A DNA stretch of 64,000 nt from JAWSVE01 sp050789445 (GTDB taxonomy: Bacteria > Pseudomonadota > Gammaproteobacteria > Pseudomonadales > Cellvibrionaceae): positions 2,418,001-2,482,000 of the forward strand of contig JAILXR010000001.1 of NCBI GenBank assembly GCA_050789445.1. Reading direction: 5' to 3'. Of the stretch, positions 8,873-17,999 are shown one piece after another. Under the pieces are notes generated by a model. That model saw only the letters and a list, made by a program, of their open reading frames with translations, did not search any database and had not been told where the DNA came from. Numbering within the stretch: position 1 is the stretch's first letter; every line of letters starts with the position of its first letter. The position numbers were made by a program, and so were the translations under genes.

Positions 8873-9310
8873 ATGACAATCGAACATATTAATATCCGCG
8901 TCCCTTCAATTATAAAAACTCAACATTTTCTTAAAGCTGCGTTTCCAGACTTTAAAGTACGCGGTAGTGGGTCCAGTAAAACCTACGGTTACTGGTCTCA
9001 TATTGGTAATGACGACACCTATATTGCCCTTTCTCAATCTCAAAAACCTGAAGAAGAAAAAAACACAAAAGTGACTGACTATCAATATGACGATAAATTC
9101 AGGCTGATGCACATTGGCTATGTAATTAACGATATAAAAAGCCTCATACAACGCCTTAGCGATTCTGGATACTCCCCTGTAGATTTAGATGATTTACAGA
9201 GCCACCCACACAGAAAGCGCATCTACTACTTTGATGGTAATGGTGTCGAATGGGAATTTATTGAATATTTATCAAATAACAAGACTGAAAAAAATGATTA
9301 CAGCCTTTAA
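8873..9310 (+). CDS. VOC-superfamily (glyoxalase/dioxygenase fold) protein
   Basis: A 145-residue single VOC unit (IEHINIRVPSIIKTQHFLKA at the N-terminus, GNGVEWEFIEYLS at the C-terminus). The metal-ligand pattern His...His...Glu (HINI, HIGYV, EFIEY) is plausible. VOC enzymes range from lactoylglutathione lyases to ring-cleaving dioxygenases, so the substrate cannot be named. I chose ATG 8873 because GGAG stands at the right distance and MTIEHI matches the fold start; upstream TTG starts would run through the palindrome. It is divergent from the SufR-like regulator and probably its target. Confidence 0.75.
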   Translation: MTIEHINIRVPSIIKTQHFLKAAFPDFKVRGSGSSKTYGYWSHIGNDDTYIALSQSQKPEEEKNTKVTDYQYDDKFRLMHIGYVINDIKSLIQRLSDSGYSPVDLDDLQSHPHRKRIYYFDGNGVEWEFIEYLSNNKTEKNDYSL

Positions 9311-9760
9311 TAATCGCCTAAGCAATCAGAAAAGCCTTAATGCTCAATATTTCGGAAACAGAATAGCTTCTTTAGCTATTTGAACTGCTTGAGATAGTTT
9401 ATTGTGTTGTAAAAAAAGCTTCTAATGAAATATAGCACTGAGCTATAGGTTTTCTATTATTCTTGTATTTTTGGAATTAGAAAAGTTAACGAGAACCGTT
9501 TCTCAATTAAAACGTGACAGACGGCTCAGTGTACTGAGCTATTTACAAAATATTTTTGATGATTTCCCGTAAAATACTCCCCCTATTAAGATTCATAAAC
9601 AATACTTACCAGATACAAAGTACGCTACCTATCACCCAAAAATATCGCTGAGTTAACAATAAGCCCTGCCATCTGATTTATTGCTTTAATATTGCTTTAA
9701 TAAGCAGTCAGATTAATTTGTTCCTTGATGTGAAGACATACAGATACTATTTACTTATTT
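9311..9760. other. Gene-free stretch with short repeats
   Basis: I found no convincing gene. It holds two nearby copies of an ACTGAGCTA motif (near 9441 and 9536) and a tandem duplication of ATTGCTTTAAT (9680-9701). No clear promoter boxes or terminator stand out. It probably contains the promoter of the following GGDEF-EAL gene. Confidence 0.4.
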
Positions 9761-11821
9761 ATGCAAACAACTAAATCTAACAATCTAGCGCTTAATGCGC
9801 GAATTCATCGCACTCTTGCGACCTTGCTTTATGAGCAAGGCATTAGCGGAATTATTGTTAATTTTTTAGTGAGTAGCGCCCTTTTGTTTGTTGTCTATAA
9901 AGGAAACCCCTTCATTATTTATTGGGGAGTTGCGATGGGCACCACGCTGTTATTCCGATTGTTAGATATCATCAGCTGGAAAGCTTACGTAAACGGAACA
10001 GAATTTAACGGCAAACATTATTTATTCCGTTACTCCTTAGGCGTTTGTGTTTCGGGAATTGGTTGGGCAACTCTGCCCTTTATTTCATTTTCTGCACTGT
10101 CATCAATTGAACTCGCTGTGGTTACAGCCATTTTCTCAGGTTTAGCGGGGGGATCCACAACAGTTCTAGCAGCAAGCCGAACACTTGTGATCATTTATAT
10201 TTCAAGTGTTTTATTAGCGCCCTCAATCTGTTTGTTTATTGTTGATCAACCCTTTTCATCTTTATTAGGTGCTCTAGGACTGATGTATGCGCTAGTGATG
10301 TACTCCTCTGCATCTAAAGCATCGTCTTATACTTTTTCTGCTGCTCAACTTCATCACCAGAATCAAGATTTATTGGATGAGGTTAGTTTTGAAAAAGATC
10401 AAACAGAATTATCAAATAAAAAATTACAGCAGGCTTACTCAGATATTAATAAAGCCAATGAAGATTTAGAACATCAAGTTCTTGAACGTACTGAACGACT
10501 GAATGTACTAGCCTCTATAGACGAATTAACTGGACTCAAAAATAGACATACATTTGTAGGAATTTTAAATGATGCTGTTTCCAATGCCGTCCATAACGGG
10601 AAAAAATTCTCTGTCTTATTTATCGACTTAGATGGCTTTAAAGAAATTAATGATATTCACGGTCATCTCATAGGAGACAGCGTTTTAAAAACGATTACTC
10701 AACGGTTAAGACACTGCTTAAAAAATACAGATTTTTTATGTCGCTGGGGAGGCGATGAATTTGTTCTCATCGTAGATGACACGGATCGCGATGTATTGCT
10801 TGGCATTGGTAAGCGTATCGGCAGTCACCTATCACAACGTATTGATCTCGATGACAGCATCATTGAGATGGGCAGCAGCATAGGGATTGCAACCTGTCCT
10901 GATCATGGACGCACTACAACCGAACTACTCAATGCAGCAGACGTTGCTATGTACCACCTTAAAAATGAAAATAAAGGTGGATGTATCATATTTGAAAATA
11001 AATTTTTAGATACGGCTAGAAAAGAGCAGCGTTTAAGAGAAGGTTTAAAGAGCGCTATCAGTAATAATGAGTTAGAACTTTATTATCAAGCAATCGTACC
11101 AACAAACATAGAAGAACCTGTTATCTATGAAGCTTTAATGCGTTGGACATTTGAAGGGCAAAAAATTCCTCCAAATACATTTATTCAAGTTGCAGAAAAT
11201 TCAGGTTCGATAAACGCTCTCGGTGAATGGGCTATTATGATGGTCTGCGATGACCTTGCTTCAGGTATTTTAGGCGAAGACGCTAATATTGCTGTTAACA
11301 TTTCTGTGAAGCAAATATTAGAAGAAAATATTGTTGATATAGTATCTAGAGCCTTACAACACTCAAATATTGACCCCCAAAGACTACACTTAGAAATTAC
11401 TGAAAGCTTCTTTGCAAGCAACTTAAAATTTGTGGCCAATATTTTAACTCAGCTGCGGAATCTTGGCGTTAACATTTCTATTGATGATTTTGGAACCGGT
11501 TATTCTTCATTAGCTTATTTACAGGCTCTTCCAGTTGATATCGTTAAAATTGATCGTTCTTTTATTAAGCATCTTGATCAAGGTAACAAAAGTATTATAA
11601 CAGCGACTATTTCCATTGCTCGCACGTTTGGCTGCAAAGTAATTGCTGAAGGAATTGAAAACCCACAACAACGAGACGCACTATTATCTCTTGGTGTTGA
11701 TTATCTTCAGGGGTTTTATTTTAGTATTCCATCACCGATAAACACTGTTGAAGAAAATATACAAAATAATGAAAACCTTGGCCCTCGAGTGATAGCTCCT
11801 ACTGCCCTTCCTAAAATATAA
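9761..11821 (+). CDS. Membrane GGDEF-EAL protein (c-di-GMP metabolism)
   Basis: A 686-residue protein. Residues ~25-190 form about six membrane segments of unrecognised sensor type, followed by a coiled coil (~200-248), a GGDEF domain (~250-405) and an EAL domain (~425-665). The diguanylate cyclase signature is intact (RWGGDEF, residues 328-334), but the product-inhibition site is KNTD rather than RxxD. EAL residues look intact: EAL at 457-459, NIS, ITES, DDFGTGYSSL, VKIDRSF, AEGIE and YLQG, so phosphodiesterase activity is likely. The net direction is unknown. No Shine-Dalgarno sequence is evident before ATG 9761. It stands alone with gene-free DNA on both sides. Confidence 0.92.
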   Translation: MQTTKSNNLALNARIHRTLATLLYEQGISGIIVNFLVSSALLFVVYKGNPFIIYWGVAMGTTLLFRLLDIISWKAYVNGTEFNGKHYLFRYSLGVCVSGIGWATLPFISFSALSSIELAVVTAIFSGLAGGSTTVLAASRTLVIIYISSVLLAPSICLFIVDQPFSSLLGALGLMYALVMYSSASKASSYTFSAAQLHHQNQDLLDEVSFEKDQTELSNKKLQQAYSDINKANEDLEHQVLERTERLNVLASIDELTGLKNRHTFVGILNDAVSNAVHNGKKFSVLFIDLDGFKEINDIHGHLIGDSVLKTITQRLRHCLKNTDFLCRWGGDEFVLIVDDTDRDVLLGIGKRIGSHLSQRIDLDDSIIEMGSSIGIATCPDHGRTTTELLNAADVAMYHLKNENKGGCIIFENKFLDTARKEQRLREGLKSAISNNELELYYQAIVPTNIEEPVIYEALMRWTFEGQKIPPNTFIQVAENSGSINALGEWAIMMVCDDLASGILGEDANIAVNISVKQILEENIVDIVSRALQHSNIDPQRLHLEITESFFASNLKFVANILTQLRNLGVNISIDDFGTGYSSLAYLQALPVDIVKIDRSFIKHLDQGNKSIITATISIARTFGCKVIAEGIENPQQRDALLSLGVDYLQGFYFSIPSPINTVEENIQNNENLGPRVIAPTALPKI

Positions 11822-12238
11822 ACTCTTTCACATGATATCTGCACGCAATTTATTCATACTTTTTTAATGCTCAATTTTCTATAATCCTTCTTGGTTTTTT
11901 TACTTACATTGTCTCTAATCTTCCAGATCTAAAATAATGTCCACTTACAATAATCACAAGTTTAAAATCATACATAATTCCTATATTTGTACTTTCTAGT
12001 ACTGCTATCATAGCGAATGACTTTTCTTCGGGATTCACTATGAATATACGAGCCATACACAGAACATCTGCTGATATTAGTCTCTTATCTTTAGCTGGAA
12101 AATTTTATAATGTCGGTATTCCTCAAACATATCTATCGAGTTATCAGTAAGCTGACGAAGATCCATGATAAGAATTTATAAATACATATTGTTTGGTTAT
12201 TTTAAATTTATGCTTTATATAAAGGAAAGGATACAAGC
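11822..12238. other. Gene-free stretch with one doubtful 36-codon ORF
   Basis: The region between the GGDEF-EAL gene and the serine hydrolase has no supported gene. A 36-residue plus-strand ORF (12040-12150, beginning MNIRAIHRTSAD) has no good ribosome site and may be a remnant of a longer gene. An AAAGGAAAGG tract near 12222 serves as the ribosome site for the next gene. Confidence 0.4.
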
Positions 12239-13324
12239 ATGCCTCAATATAGTTCGCGCCATCTAACCTCGCTATTTTTTATCGCCTTTGTGGCCACCTC
12301 GTTAATTTCATGTGGTGGCAGCAGCTCCAACAGTTCTCCCTCTGTGAATACTGTCGTAGGGATTGAGGGACAATTGAGACTCGACCTAGATAATGTTTCT
12401 ACTGATACCGATTTTACACTGCTTGTTAAAACTGAGAATAATCGACGTTTTTCTCATAGTGTAGGCAACTCATCAGAAACAACTCGCTATCGTTCGGCAT
12501 CTACCTCAAAGCTTGTTACTGCAACTGTTATTTTATCGCTAGTCAACGATGGTATTTTATCACTGGATGATAATCCGCAAAATTATATTGCTAGCTGGCC
12601 AACAACAGGGAATTTGGCAAGCATTCAATTGCGCGAATTATTAAATTTCACTTCGGGCTTAGAAAACGAACCTATTTGTATTAATTTACCAAATAGTAAT
12701 ATGGAAGATTGCGTAGATGCCATCAGAGATGGAAATCCTAGCTCACCACCTCCTGGTAGCGAATTTTATTACAGCGGATCTCACATGCAGGTCGCAGGTT
12801 TAATGGCAATAAGAGCAAGTGGCTTATCTACATGGACAGAAGTATTTAATAGCTTTAAAACAAAAACTAATTTATTTTCCACTAGCATTTTCGATTTACC
12901 TTCAATTCAAAACCCCCGCCTTGCCGGTGGGATGCATTGGACTGCCAATGAATATTTAGATTTTTTAGAAGCTCTCCATAACAAATTAATTTTATCAGAC
13001 TCACTGATCGACCAAATGTTTTCTGATCAAATCTCAAATGCCACTGTGGTCTCTTCTCCAGTAATAAATGGGATTACAGAAGACTGGCATTACGGCTTTG
13101 GAAATTGGATTGAATGTCATGCAATGCCATTTAACTGCGCTGAAACAACGAAAATTTCGAGTCCGGGCGCATATGGCGCATACCCTTTTATAGATTTTGA
13201 AAATCATTATTTTGGAATTATTGCGAGAGAAGGATCACTCGGTTCTTTCAGTGAAGGCTATGCCGTTTTTAACAGCGTTGAAAAGAAACTCATTCAATGG
13301 TCAAGAACAGACAGAAATTTATAA
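12239..13324 (+). CDS. Serine hydrolase lipoprotein, beta-lactamase/PBP (CubicO-like) fold
   Basis: A 361-residue predicted lipoprotein (lipobox SLISC, Cys25) with a Ser/Gly/Asn-rich linker and a beta-lactamase-related domain. The nucleophile motif SxxK is S88-T-S-K91 in RSASTSKLV, and the second motif is Y178-S-G in FYYSGSHMQ, as in class C/CubicO esterases. A clear KTG box is not seen; HYFGIIARE may occupy that strand. Members include esterases, D-aminopeptidases and peptidoglycan hydrolases; a true antibiotic beta-lactamase is not indicated. A strong ribosome site (AAAGGAAAGG) precedes ATG 12239. The gene ends at a terminator shared with its convergent neighbour. Confidence 0.75.
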   Translation: MPQYSSRHLTSLFFIAFVATSLISCGGSSSNSSPSVNTVVGIEGQLRLDLDNVSTDTDFTLLVKTENNRRFSHSVGNSSETTRYRSASTSKLVTATVILSLVNDGILSLDDNPQNYIASWPTTGNLASIQLRELLNFTSGLENEPICINLPNSNMEDCVDAIRDGNPSSPPPGSEFYYSGSHMQVAGLMAIRASGLSTWTEVFNSFKTKTNLFSTSIFDLPSIQNPRLAGGMHWTANEYLDFLEALHNKLILSDSLIDQMFSDQISNATVVSSPVINGITEDWHYGFGNWIECHAMPFNCAETTKISSPGAYGAYPFIDFENHYFGIIAREGSLGSFSEGYAVFNSVEKKLIQWSRTDRNL

Positions 13325-13357
13325 CAGAAAGTCCATCAACAAAATAATAACGGCCAC

Positions 13358-13394
13358 AAAAAAGGCGTCTAGCTTTAGCTAGACGCCTTTTTTA
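13358..13394. terminator. Bidirectional rho-independent terminator
   Basis: A long stem, AAAGGCGTCTAGCT / AGCTAGACGCCTTT, with an A-run before and a T-run after. It separates the convergent serine hydrolase and redoxin-fusion genes. Confidence 0.9.
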
Positions 13395-13412
13395 TTTAAC
13401 ATCAATCATTCA

Positions 13413-15194
13413 TTACGATTCAGGGTCTTCTCTCTCAACTATCCCTAATCCTGAAGAAGCATCACCCTCTTGTGGATTCAAATAACGCCATTTGATTGAA
13501 CCAAACAACATTTCATCCCAAGATTGTAAGCCCCAAGGAACCTCACGATTGTGATCTGGATTTGCAGGGTTCTGAGCTGAATTATCCCATGATGTGTTAT
13601 GAACAATCACAGTACCCGCCGGCAATACTTTTGGCTCTTCTAAATGATAAGTAGTCTGCCAATTAAAATCATAATTAGGGACTGACAACATTGTCTCTTC
13701 ACGGCCATCAGGGTATTTCGCAATAAAGTTCATCGCCTTACCTCGGAAATGTGCATGAGGTAATAAGGTATAAACCATAATGTCTCGCTCTAACGGTTTA
13801 GAAGAACGAGTTGCCCAATACTCTTTTGTATTTGGTGGAATCTTAATCATTGGATTCAACAACACCATTGAATCTAACGGATACTTTGGTTTTTCTTTAT
13901 GAAGATAAATTCCCATACGCGAGCTATCAACATCTGCTTTACCATATGTTGTGTAATGCATTTGGAAACTGAACACAGCATCTTTAGGTAAGAAAACGCC
14001 TGTACCTTCTGGAAACTCCTCACCTATAGCACCAGGGACGTATCCACCAAGACCACCCAACGTATCTATACCACCGCGTGCTTTTGGATTGGGTTTTCCG
14101 AAAGTTGTAATCACATGATGAAGAGATTTACGCGAACCTGGTAGAATTTCTACAGCACGAACCCACACATCTTTATCTAACGGGTTTTCAGCTGTTGGAT
14201 CCATATAATCAATCACGCCCGTAGCAGGAATATTGAAAGTAGGAATTTCAACAATCACATCTGGCTCACCTAATGTCCACTCAGGCCAATCGTGTTTATA
14301 GTTCGCTAAAGGGTCTTCACCTTTCCCACGTGGCGCGCCAGCTTCTACCCAATGAACCAACGTTTGAATTTGCTCTGATGATAAAGCACGATCATTTGAA
14401 AATTTACCAATGTGCGGATCGGCATGCCAAGGTGGCATACGTTTTGTTCTAACGACTTCGCGAATCATTGGCGCAAAACCTTTGATCATGTTGTACTCGC
14501 TCATTGCGAAAGGACCGATTCCACCGTCGCGATGACAAGTTAAACATTTATCAATAAGAATTGGTGCTACATCATCTGCGTAAGAAATTAATTTATGCTC
14601 TGCGCGTCGATCGAGCTCAGGAAGATTAACCAAACAACCTTTTGCTTCTGTAGTTGCTAACTTTGGTTGCTCGCCTGTTATAACAGCATCAAGTGCATCG
14701 GCAACATAATTCTCAGTCGCCTCATTACGCTGTGTCTCATAACCAAGCCGATCATTAAGTGAGCCGCGATACGCAACTTTCCAATCATCAGTTTTTATCA
14801 CAAAAACGTCAGCAGTTCGTTCAACAGCTAATGACTCTGCAATAATTTGAGATTCGTCAACCATAATTGGAATATCAATTCCAAACTCTTTTGCTTCTTT
14901 TGCAATACTTGCTCGGTTGTCTTGAAGGTTTGCATTTAACATTAAAAATTCAACGCCCTGGCCTTTGTATTTGTCACGTAAAGCTTTATAACCATGAACT
15001 GCATTTCGTGCAATAGGACAGCCATTACCGTGGATCATTATCACCACAGCCTTCGCATCCGACATATAATATAACTCTTGGATATGGCCGGTATGGTCAA
15101 GAAGCTTAAAATTATCTACTTTATCGCCAGGTTGTACAGCGAAGCTCGGCAACGCGAATACAAGAAGCGTCAATAAGATTGAAATTTGTTTCAT
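13413..15194 (-). CDS. Secreted fusion: redoxin + cytochrome c + copper monooxygenase-like domain
   Basis: A 593-residue protein with a signal peptide (cleavage near LPSFA-VQ). Residues ~20-175 are an AhpC/TSA-type thioredoxin fold with one active-site Cys (HGNGCPIARN, Cys59). A haem c site follows, CLTCH (Cys217, Cys220, His221), with Met ligands possible in KRMPPWH. The C-terminal half (~300-590) resembles the copper type II ascorbate-dependent monooxygenase fold (SLHHVITTFG, FQMHYTTYGK, LLPHAHFRGKAM), with His positions suited to binding copper. The combination suggests a periplasmic redox enzyme in which haem and copper exchange electrons; the substrate is unknown. A 740-bp gene-free region lies upstream. 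Confidence 0.75.
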   Translation of the reverse strand: MKQISILLTLLVFALPSFAVQPGDKVDNFKLLDHTGHIQELYYMSDAKAVVIMIHGNGCPIARNAVHGYKALRDKYKGQGVEFLMLNANLQDNRASIAKEAKEFGIDIPIMVDESQIIAESLAVERTADVFVIKTDDWKVAYRGSLNDRLGYETQRNEATENYVADALDAVITGEQPKLATTEAKGCLVNLPELDRRAEHKLISYADDVAPILIDKCLTCHRDGGIGPFAMSEYNMIKGFAPMIREVVRTKRMPPWHADPHIGKFSNDRALSSEQIQTLVHWVEAGAPRGKGEDPLANYKHDWPEWTLGEPDVIVEIPTFNIPATGVIDYMDPTAENPLDKDVWVRAVEILPGSRKSLHHVITTFGKPNPKARGGIDTLGGLGGYVPGAIGEEFPEGTGVFLPKDAVFSFQMHYTTYGKADVDSSRMGIYLHKEKPKYPLDSMVLLNPMIKIPPNTKEYWATRSSKPLERDIMVYTLLPHAHFRGKAMNFIAKYPDGREETMLSVPNYDFNWQTTYHLEEPKVLPAGTVIVHNTSWDNSAQNPANPDHNREVPWGLQSWDEMLFGSIKWRYLNPQEGDASSGLGIVEREDPES

Positions 15195-15934
15195 TACAAA
15201 ACCCTCTCTATCAATTTGCTTTTAAAAGCATTAGCTGTGACTGTCTAGAAATAAATATTAAATCAAAATTTCAACATTAATATAAAAATATATACTATCT
15301 TTGCTTGAAATTTTTATTGAATACTTAACGATTATTTCTAATCACACACTTAAATTATTTTACTCGAAATTTTTATTGCTACTGAGCTGCTGGAAACCTT
15401 GTCCGTTTGCAGCCCCCTTTGATATTCAGATCTCTGATTTAAACATCTTTAATTGACACATATTAATTTGCATCCATCAAAGATAGCATATTGATATATC
15501 ATGCTCCCGTAAAAACAAATACGTGTTTATTATTTAAGAATAGAACATAATCCTGAGATGATCTTAACGCCATTTTCAACTAACTTCGCGTTAAGAAACG
15601 TTTTCAGCGACGACTAACCATTTCCGGTCAAGAAACTCCATAAGTCATTGAAATTACAGTCTAGCTGGCCTGTAAAAAAAGAATGGACCATCAAGTCAGC
15701 GCGCCTTTTATCTCCATCTAGTCTTCTTTTACCATAATCAACAATGGTACAACTCTATAGTAAAATACCTAAATTATTTTAGTGGTATATTTTTTATGCT
15801 TTTATTTCCTTTGAGCTGCCCTCTATTTTAATTCGTTATCAACAATAGCATTTTGGGCAAGCTATAAATTATTGTGTCTTGAACAATACTGCTCGTCACC
15901 AGATAATATCGCCTCACATTATTTGGAGTTAAAA
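15195..15934. other. Long intergenic region, no gene seen
   Basis: About 740 bp of AT-rich DNA between the divergent redoxin-fusion and VOC genes. I see one modest inverted repeat, CTTAACGC / GCGTTAAG (15563-15570 with 15588-15595), and no convincing ORF with a ribosome site. The left end must hold the promoter of the fusion gene and the right end that of the VOC gene; individual boxes cannot be assigned. Confidence 0.45.
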
Positions 15935-16327
15935 ATGTCAGAATATCTTGGAGCCGTTGGAATCGCTGTCAGTGATTTAGATCGTTCAGTTAAGTTCTAT
16001 ACAGACGTACTGGGATTGAGCGCCCTACAGACAATCAACCTTAAGCATATGAATGAAGTTGTTATGGGATTTAAAGGCACTCGCAGTGCATCAGTTGTAT
16101 TAATGAACTATATAGATGATTCAAACCCAAACTGTTCAAACAATCCTGTTAAACTCGTTTTTTATAAAAACGATGCAAAAGCCACCATTGCAGCTATTGG
16201 CTCAGCTGGTTATGACATTGTCAGTGAACCAAAACCTTACGAGTCAATGGGAAACATCTTGATCGGTTTTGGAAAAGATCCTGATGGCTATCTCATCGAA
16301 GTCATTCAAAAACCCGCCAAAAATTAA
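15935..16327 (+). CDS. VOC-family (glyoxalase/bleomycin resistance fold) protein
   Basis: A 130-residue single VOC domain. It has the typical N-terminal LDRSVKFYTDVLGLSALQT and C-terminal GFGKDPDGYLIEVIQKP, the Glu of IEVIQ being a likely metal ligand. It resembles lactoylglutathione lyase-like proteins, but the substrate cannot be assigned. ATG 15935 was chosen over an upstream start at 15872 because TTGGAGTT sits just before it and MSEYLGAVGIAV is the usual fold start. A terminator follows, so it is probably monocistronic. Confidence 0.8.
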   Translation: MSEYLGAVGIAVSDLDRSVKFYTDVLGLSALQTINLKHMNEVVMGFKGTRSASVVLMNYIDDSNPNCSNNPVKLVFYKNDAKATIAAIGSAGYDIVSEPKPYESMGNILIGFGKDPDGYLIEVIQKPAKN

Positions 16328-16347
16328 TATTTTCTCTATCGGCTCAT

Positions 16348-16382
16348 AAAACCACTTAGATTTCGTCTAAGTAGTTTCTTTA
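16348..16382 (+). terminator. Rho-independent terminator
   Basis: The stem CCACTTAGA / TCTAAGTAG with a TTTCG loop is preceded by AAA and followed by TTTCTTTA. It lies just after the VOC gene. Confidence 0.75.
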
Positions 16383-16432
16383 TATCTTTTTTACTATCCT
16401 TTAATACATTATTAATTCGGAAACCCATCATC

Positions 16433-17317
16433 GTGACCACAGCAATAACTCCAGTTTGGTTTACCAATGCCATTGATACACCTTACCGAGAAAATTTTAT
16501 CGAGTATGATGGATGCAAAATTCATTACCAAACCTGGGGCAACAAAACAAAACCTGGCTTGTTATTTTTACACGGCAATGGTGCACACGGCCATTGGTGG
16601 GATTTTATTTGCCCGAGTTTTGCTAATGATTATTATGTCGTTGCCTTTACTTTGTCAGGCATGGGAGACAGTGGCCATCGAAAGGAATATTCTTCAACAC
16701 AATACCTCCATGAAATAAAAGCAGTGAGCGATGCAGCCAACTTTATCAATAAACCTTTATTGATTGGCCACAGCATGGGTGGAAGATTAGTCTTTAACGC
16801 TGAACAACTTTTCCCCGATGCTTTTTATGGCGTCATCATGGCAGACTCGCCTTTTCACCCACCTGAAACACAATTTGATTTTAAGGCGCGCTTGGGCATG
16901 GAAGTAAAACCTCATCGCGTTTACAAAAAACTAGATGACGCTATTAAACGTTTTCGACTCTCTCCTATACAAGAGTGCGATAACAAATACATCATGGAAT
17001 ATATTGCCAAGTATTCTTTAAAAGCGGTACAAGGTGGTTGGCAGTGGAAGTTCGACCCAACTACATATATAAAAATGGATTATGAAACATTTTTAAGAAC
17101 ACAATTAGAACCAAGTAATAAGGTCCTAGCGATGATTTATGGGGAAGATAGTGTTTTGTTTACCGAAGAAAAAATAAAATATAATAAAACAGTTTTTAAA
17201 GAAAATAACTTGCCAGAGCTAATTTCCATACCTAAGGCACAACACCATTTGTTTTTAGATCAACCATTGGCATTTATTGATGAAGTCAAAAAAGTGCTCG
17301 CTCGAGAAAAGTATTGA
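16433..17317 (+). CDS. Alpha/beta-fold hydrolase
   Basis: A 294-residue protein with the standard hydrolase layout. An oxyanion-hole strand reads LLFLHGNGAHGHWWD, the nucleophile elbow is GHSMGG, the acid is probably in IYGEDS, and the catalytic His is in PKAQHHLFLDQP. No signal peptide is present, so it should be cytosolic. The start appears to be GTG 16433, without a strong ribosome site. The substrate is unknown; close families include epoxide hydrolases, haloperoxidase-like proteins and carboxylesterases. It follows the VOC terminator and precedes a DUF3617 gene by 76 bp. Confidence 0.85.
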   Translation: MTTAITPVWFTNAIDTPYRENFIEYDGCKIHYQTWGNKTKPGLLFLHGNGAHGHWWDFICPSFANDYYVVAFTLSGMGDSGHRKEYSSTQYLHEIKAVSDAANFINKPLLIGHSMGGRLVFNAEQLFPDAFYGVIMADSPFHPPETQFDFKARLGMEVKPHRVYKKLDDAIKRFRLSPIQECDNKYIMEYIAKYSLKAVQGGWQWKFDPTTYIKMDYETFLRTQLEPSNKVLAMIYGEDSVLFTEEKIKYNKTVFKENNLPELISIPKAQHHLFLDQPLAFIDEVKKVLAREKY

Positions 17318-17393
17318 TAATAAAACTTTCTTTCATCTCAACACGCTTTCCATTACATTAGCGACTATGATCATCAATCAATAGAGGCTACTC

Positions 17394-17945
17394 ATGGAAA
17401 TCACCCATTTCATTTCTAGAAATATTAAATATATTATCGCTATAAGTTTTTTTGTCGCTGGCTTTCAGGCATCGTCAGTTGTTGCAGATAACAATATTGC
17501 ATCTGGCCTATGGAAACACTCTTTTAAGGTTAAGAGTGAAAGTGGTGAGATCGAAAAAGCACTTGCCCAAGCTCAACAAGCTATTGCAGCTATGCCAGCT
17601 GAACAGCGTGCTATGATCGAAAAGATGATGAAAGCACAAGGTGTTGATTTTAATTTGAAAAGCTATACTGCGAAAGTCTGCGTGACGCCAGAACAAGCGA
17701 AAGAAACCGTACTACCTAAACCAACGGATAATTGCAGCCAAGTGATTAGCGATAAAACAGACAAGGGCTATAAAATTCGTTATGAGTGCAGCGGCAATCC
17801 GCCAACGTCTGGTGAAGGAGAAATCATTTTTGCCGATGATAAGAATTATTCAATTATCGTGACAATGAATATGCAAATTAATAATTCGCCCGAGAAAATG
17901 ACCGTTTTTCAAACAGGCAAATGGATGGCGAAAAGCTGTGAATAA
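17394..17945 (+). CDS. DUF3617-family periplasmic protein
   Basis: A 183-residue protein with a signal peptide (hydrophobic 14-27, cleavage near SSVVA-DN). It shows the DUF3617 pattern: ASGLWKHSFKV at the mature N-terminus, a central Gln/Ala-rich helix with MPAEQRAMIEKMMKAQG, and the paired Cys of KVCVTPEQAKE and DNCSQV, then YECSG and a terminal KSCE, probably two disulphides. The function is unknown. An inverted repeat, GAAGGCTAC / GTAGCCTTC (17995-18017), sits between it and the convergent gene and may slow transcription, though it lacks a T-run. Confidence 0.75.
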   Translation: MEITHFISRNIKYIIAISFFVAGFQASSVVADNNIASGLWKHSFKVKSESGEIEKALAQAQQAIAAMPAEQRAMIEKMMKAQGVDFNLKSYTAKVCVTPEQAKETVLPKPTDNCSQVISDKTDKGYKIRYECSGNPPTSGEGEIIFADDKNYSIIVTMNMQINNSPEKMTVFQTGKWMAKSCE

Positions 17946-17999
17946 ATACAAAAAGTATAAGTTAAAAAGCTCAAATACAATATAAAGGAACACGGAAGG

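Noticed and set aside
12040..12150. 36-codon ORF before the serine hydrolase gene
   Set aside because: No ribosome site and no recognisable domain; mentioned only as a possible remnant.
15563..15595. Inverted repeat CTTAACGC/GCGTTAAG as a terminator or attC
   Set aside because: It has no T-run, and the 8-bp arms enclose 17 bp with no attC boxes in the right places or adjacent cassette gene.
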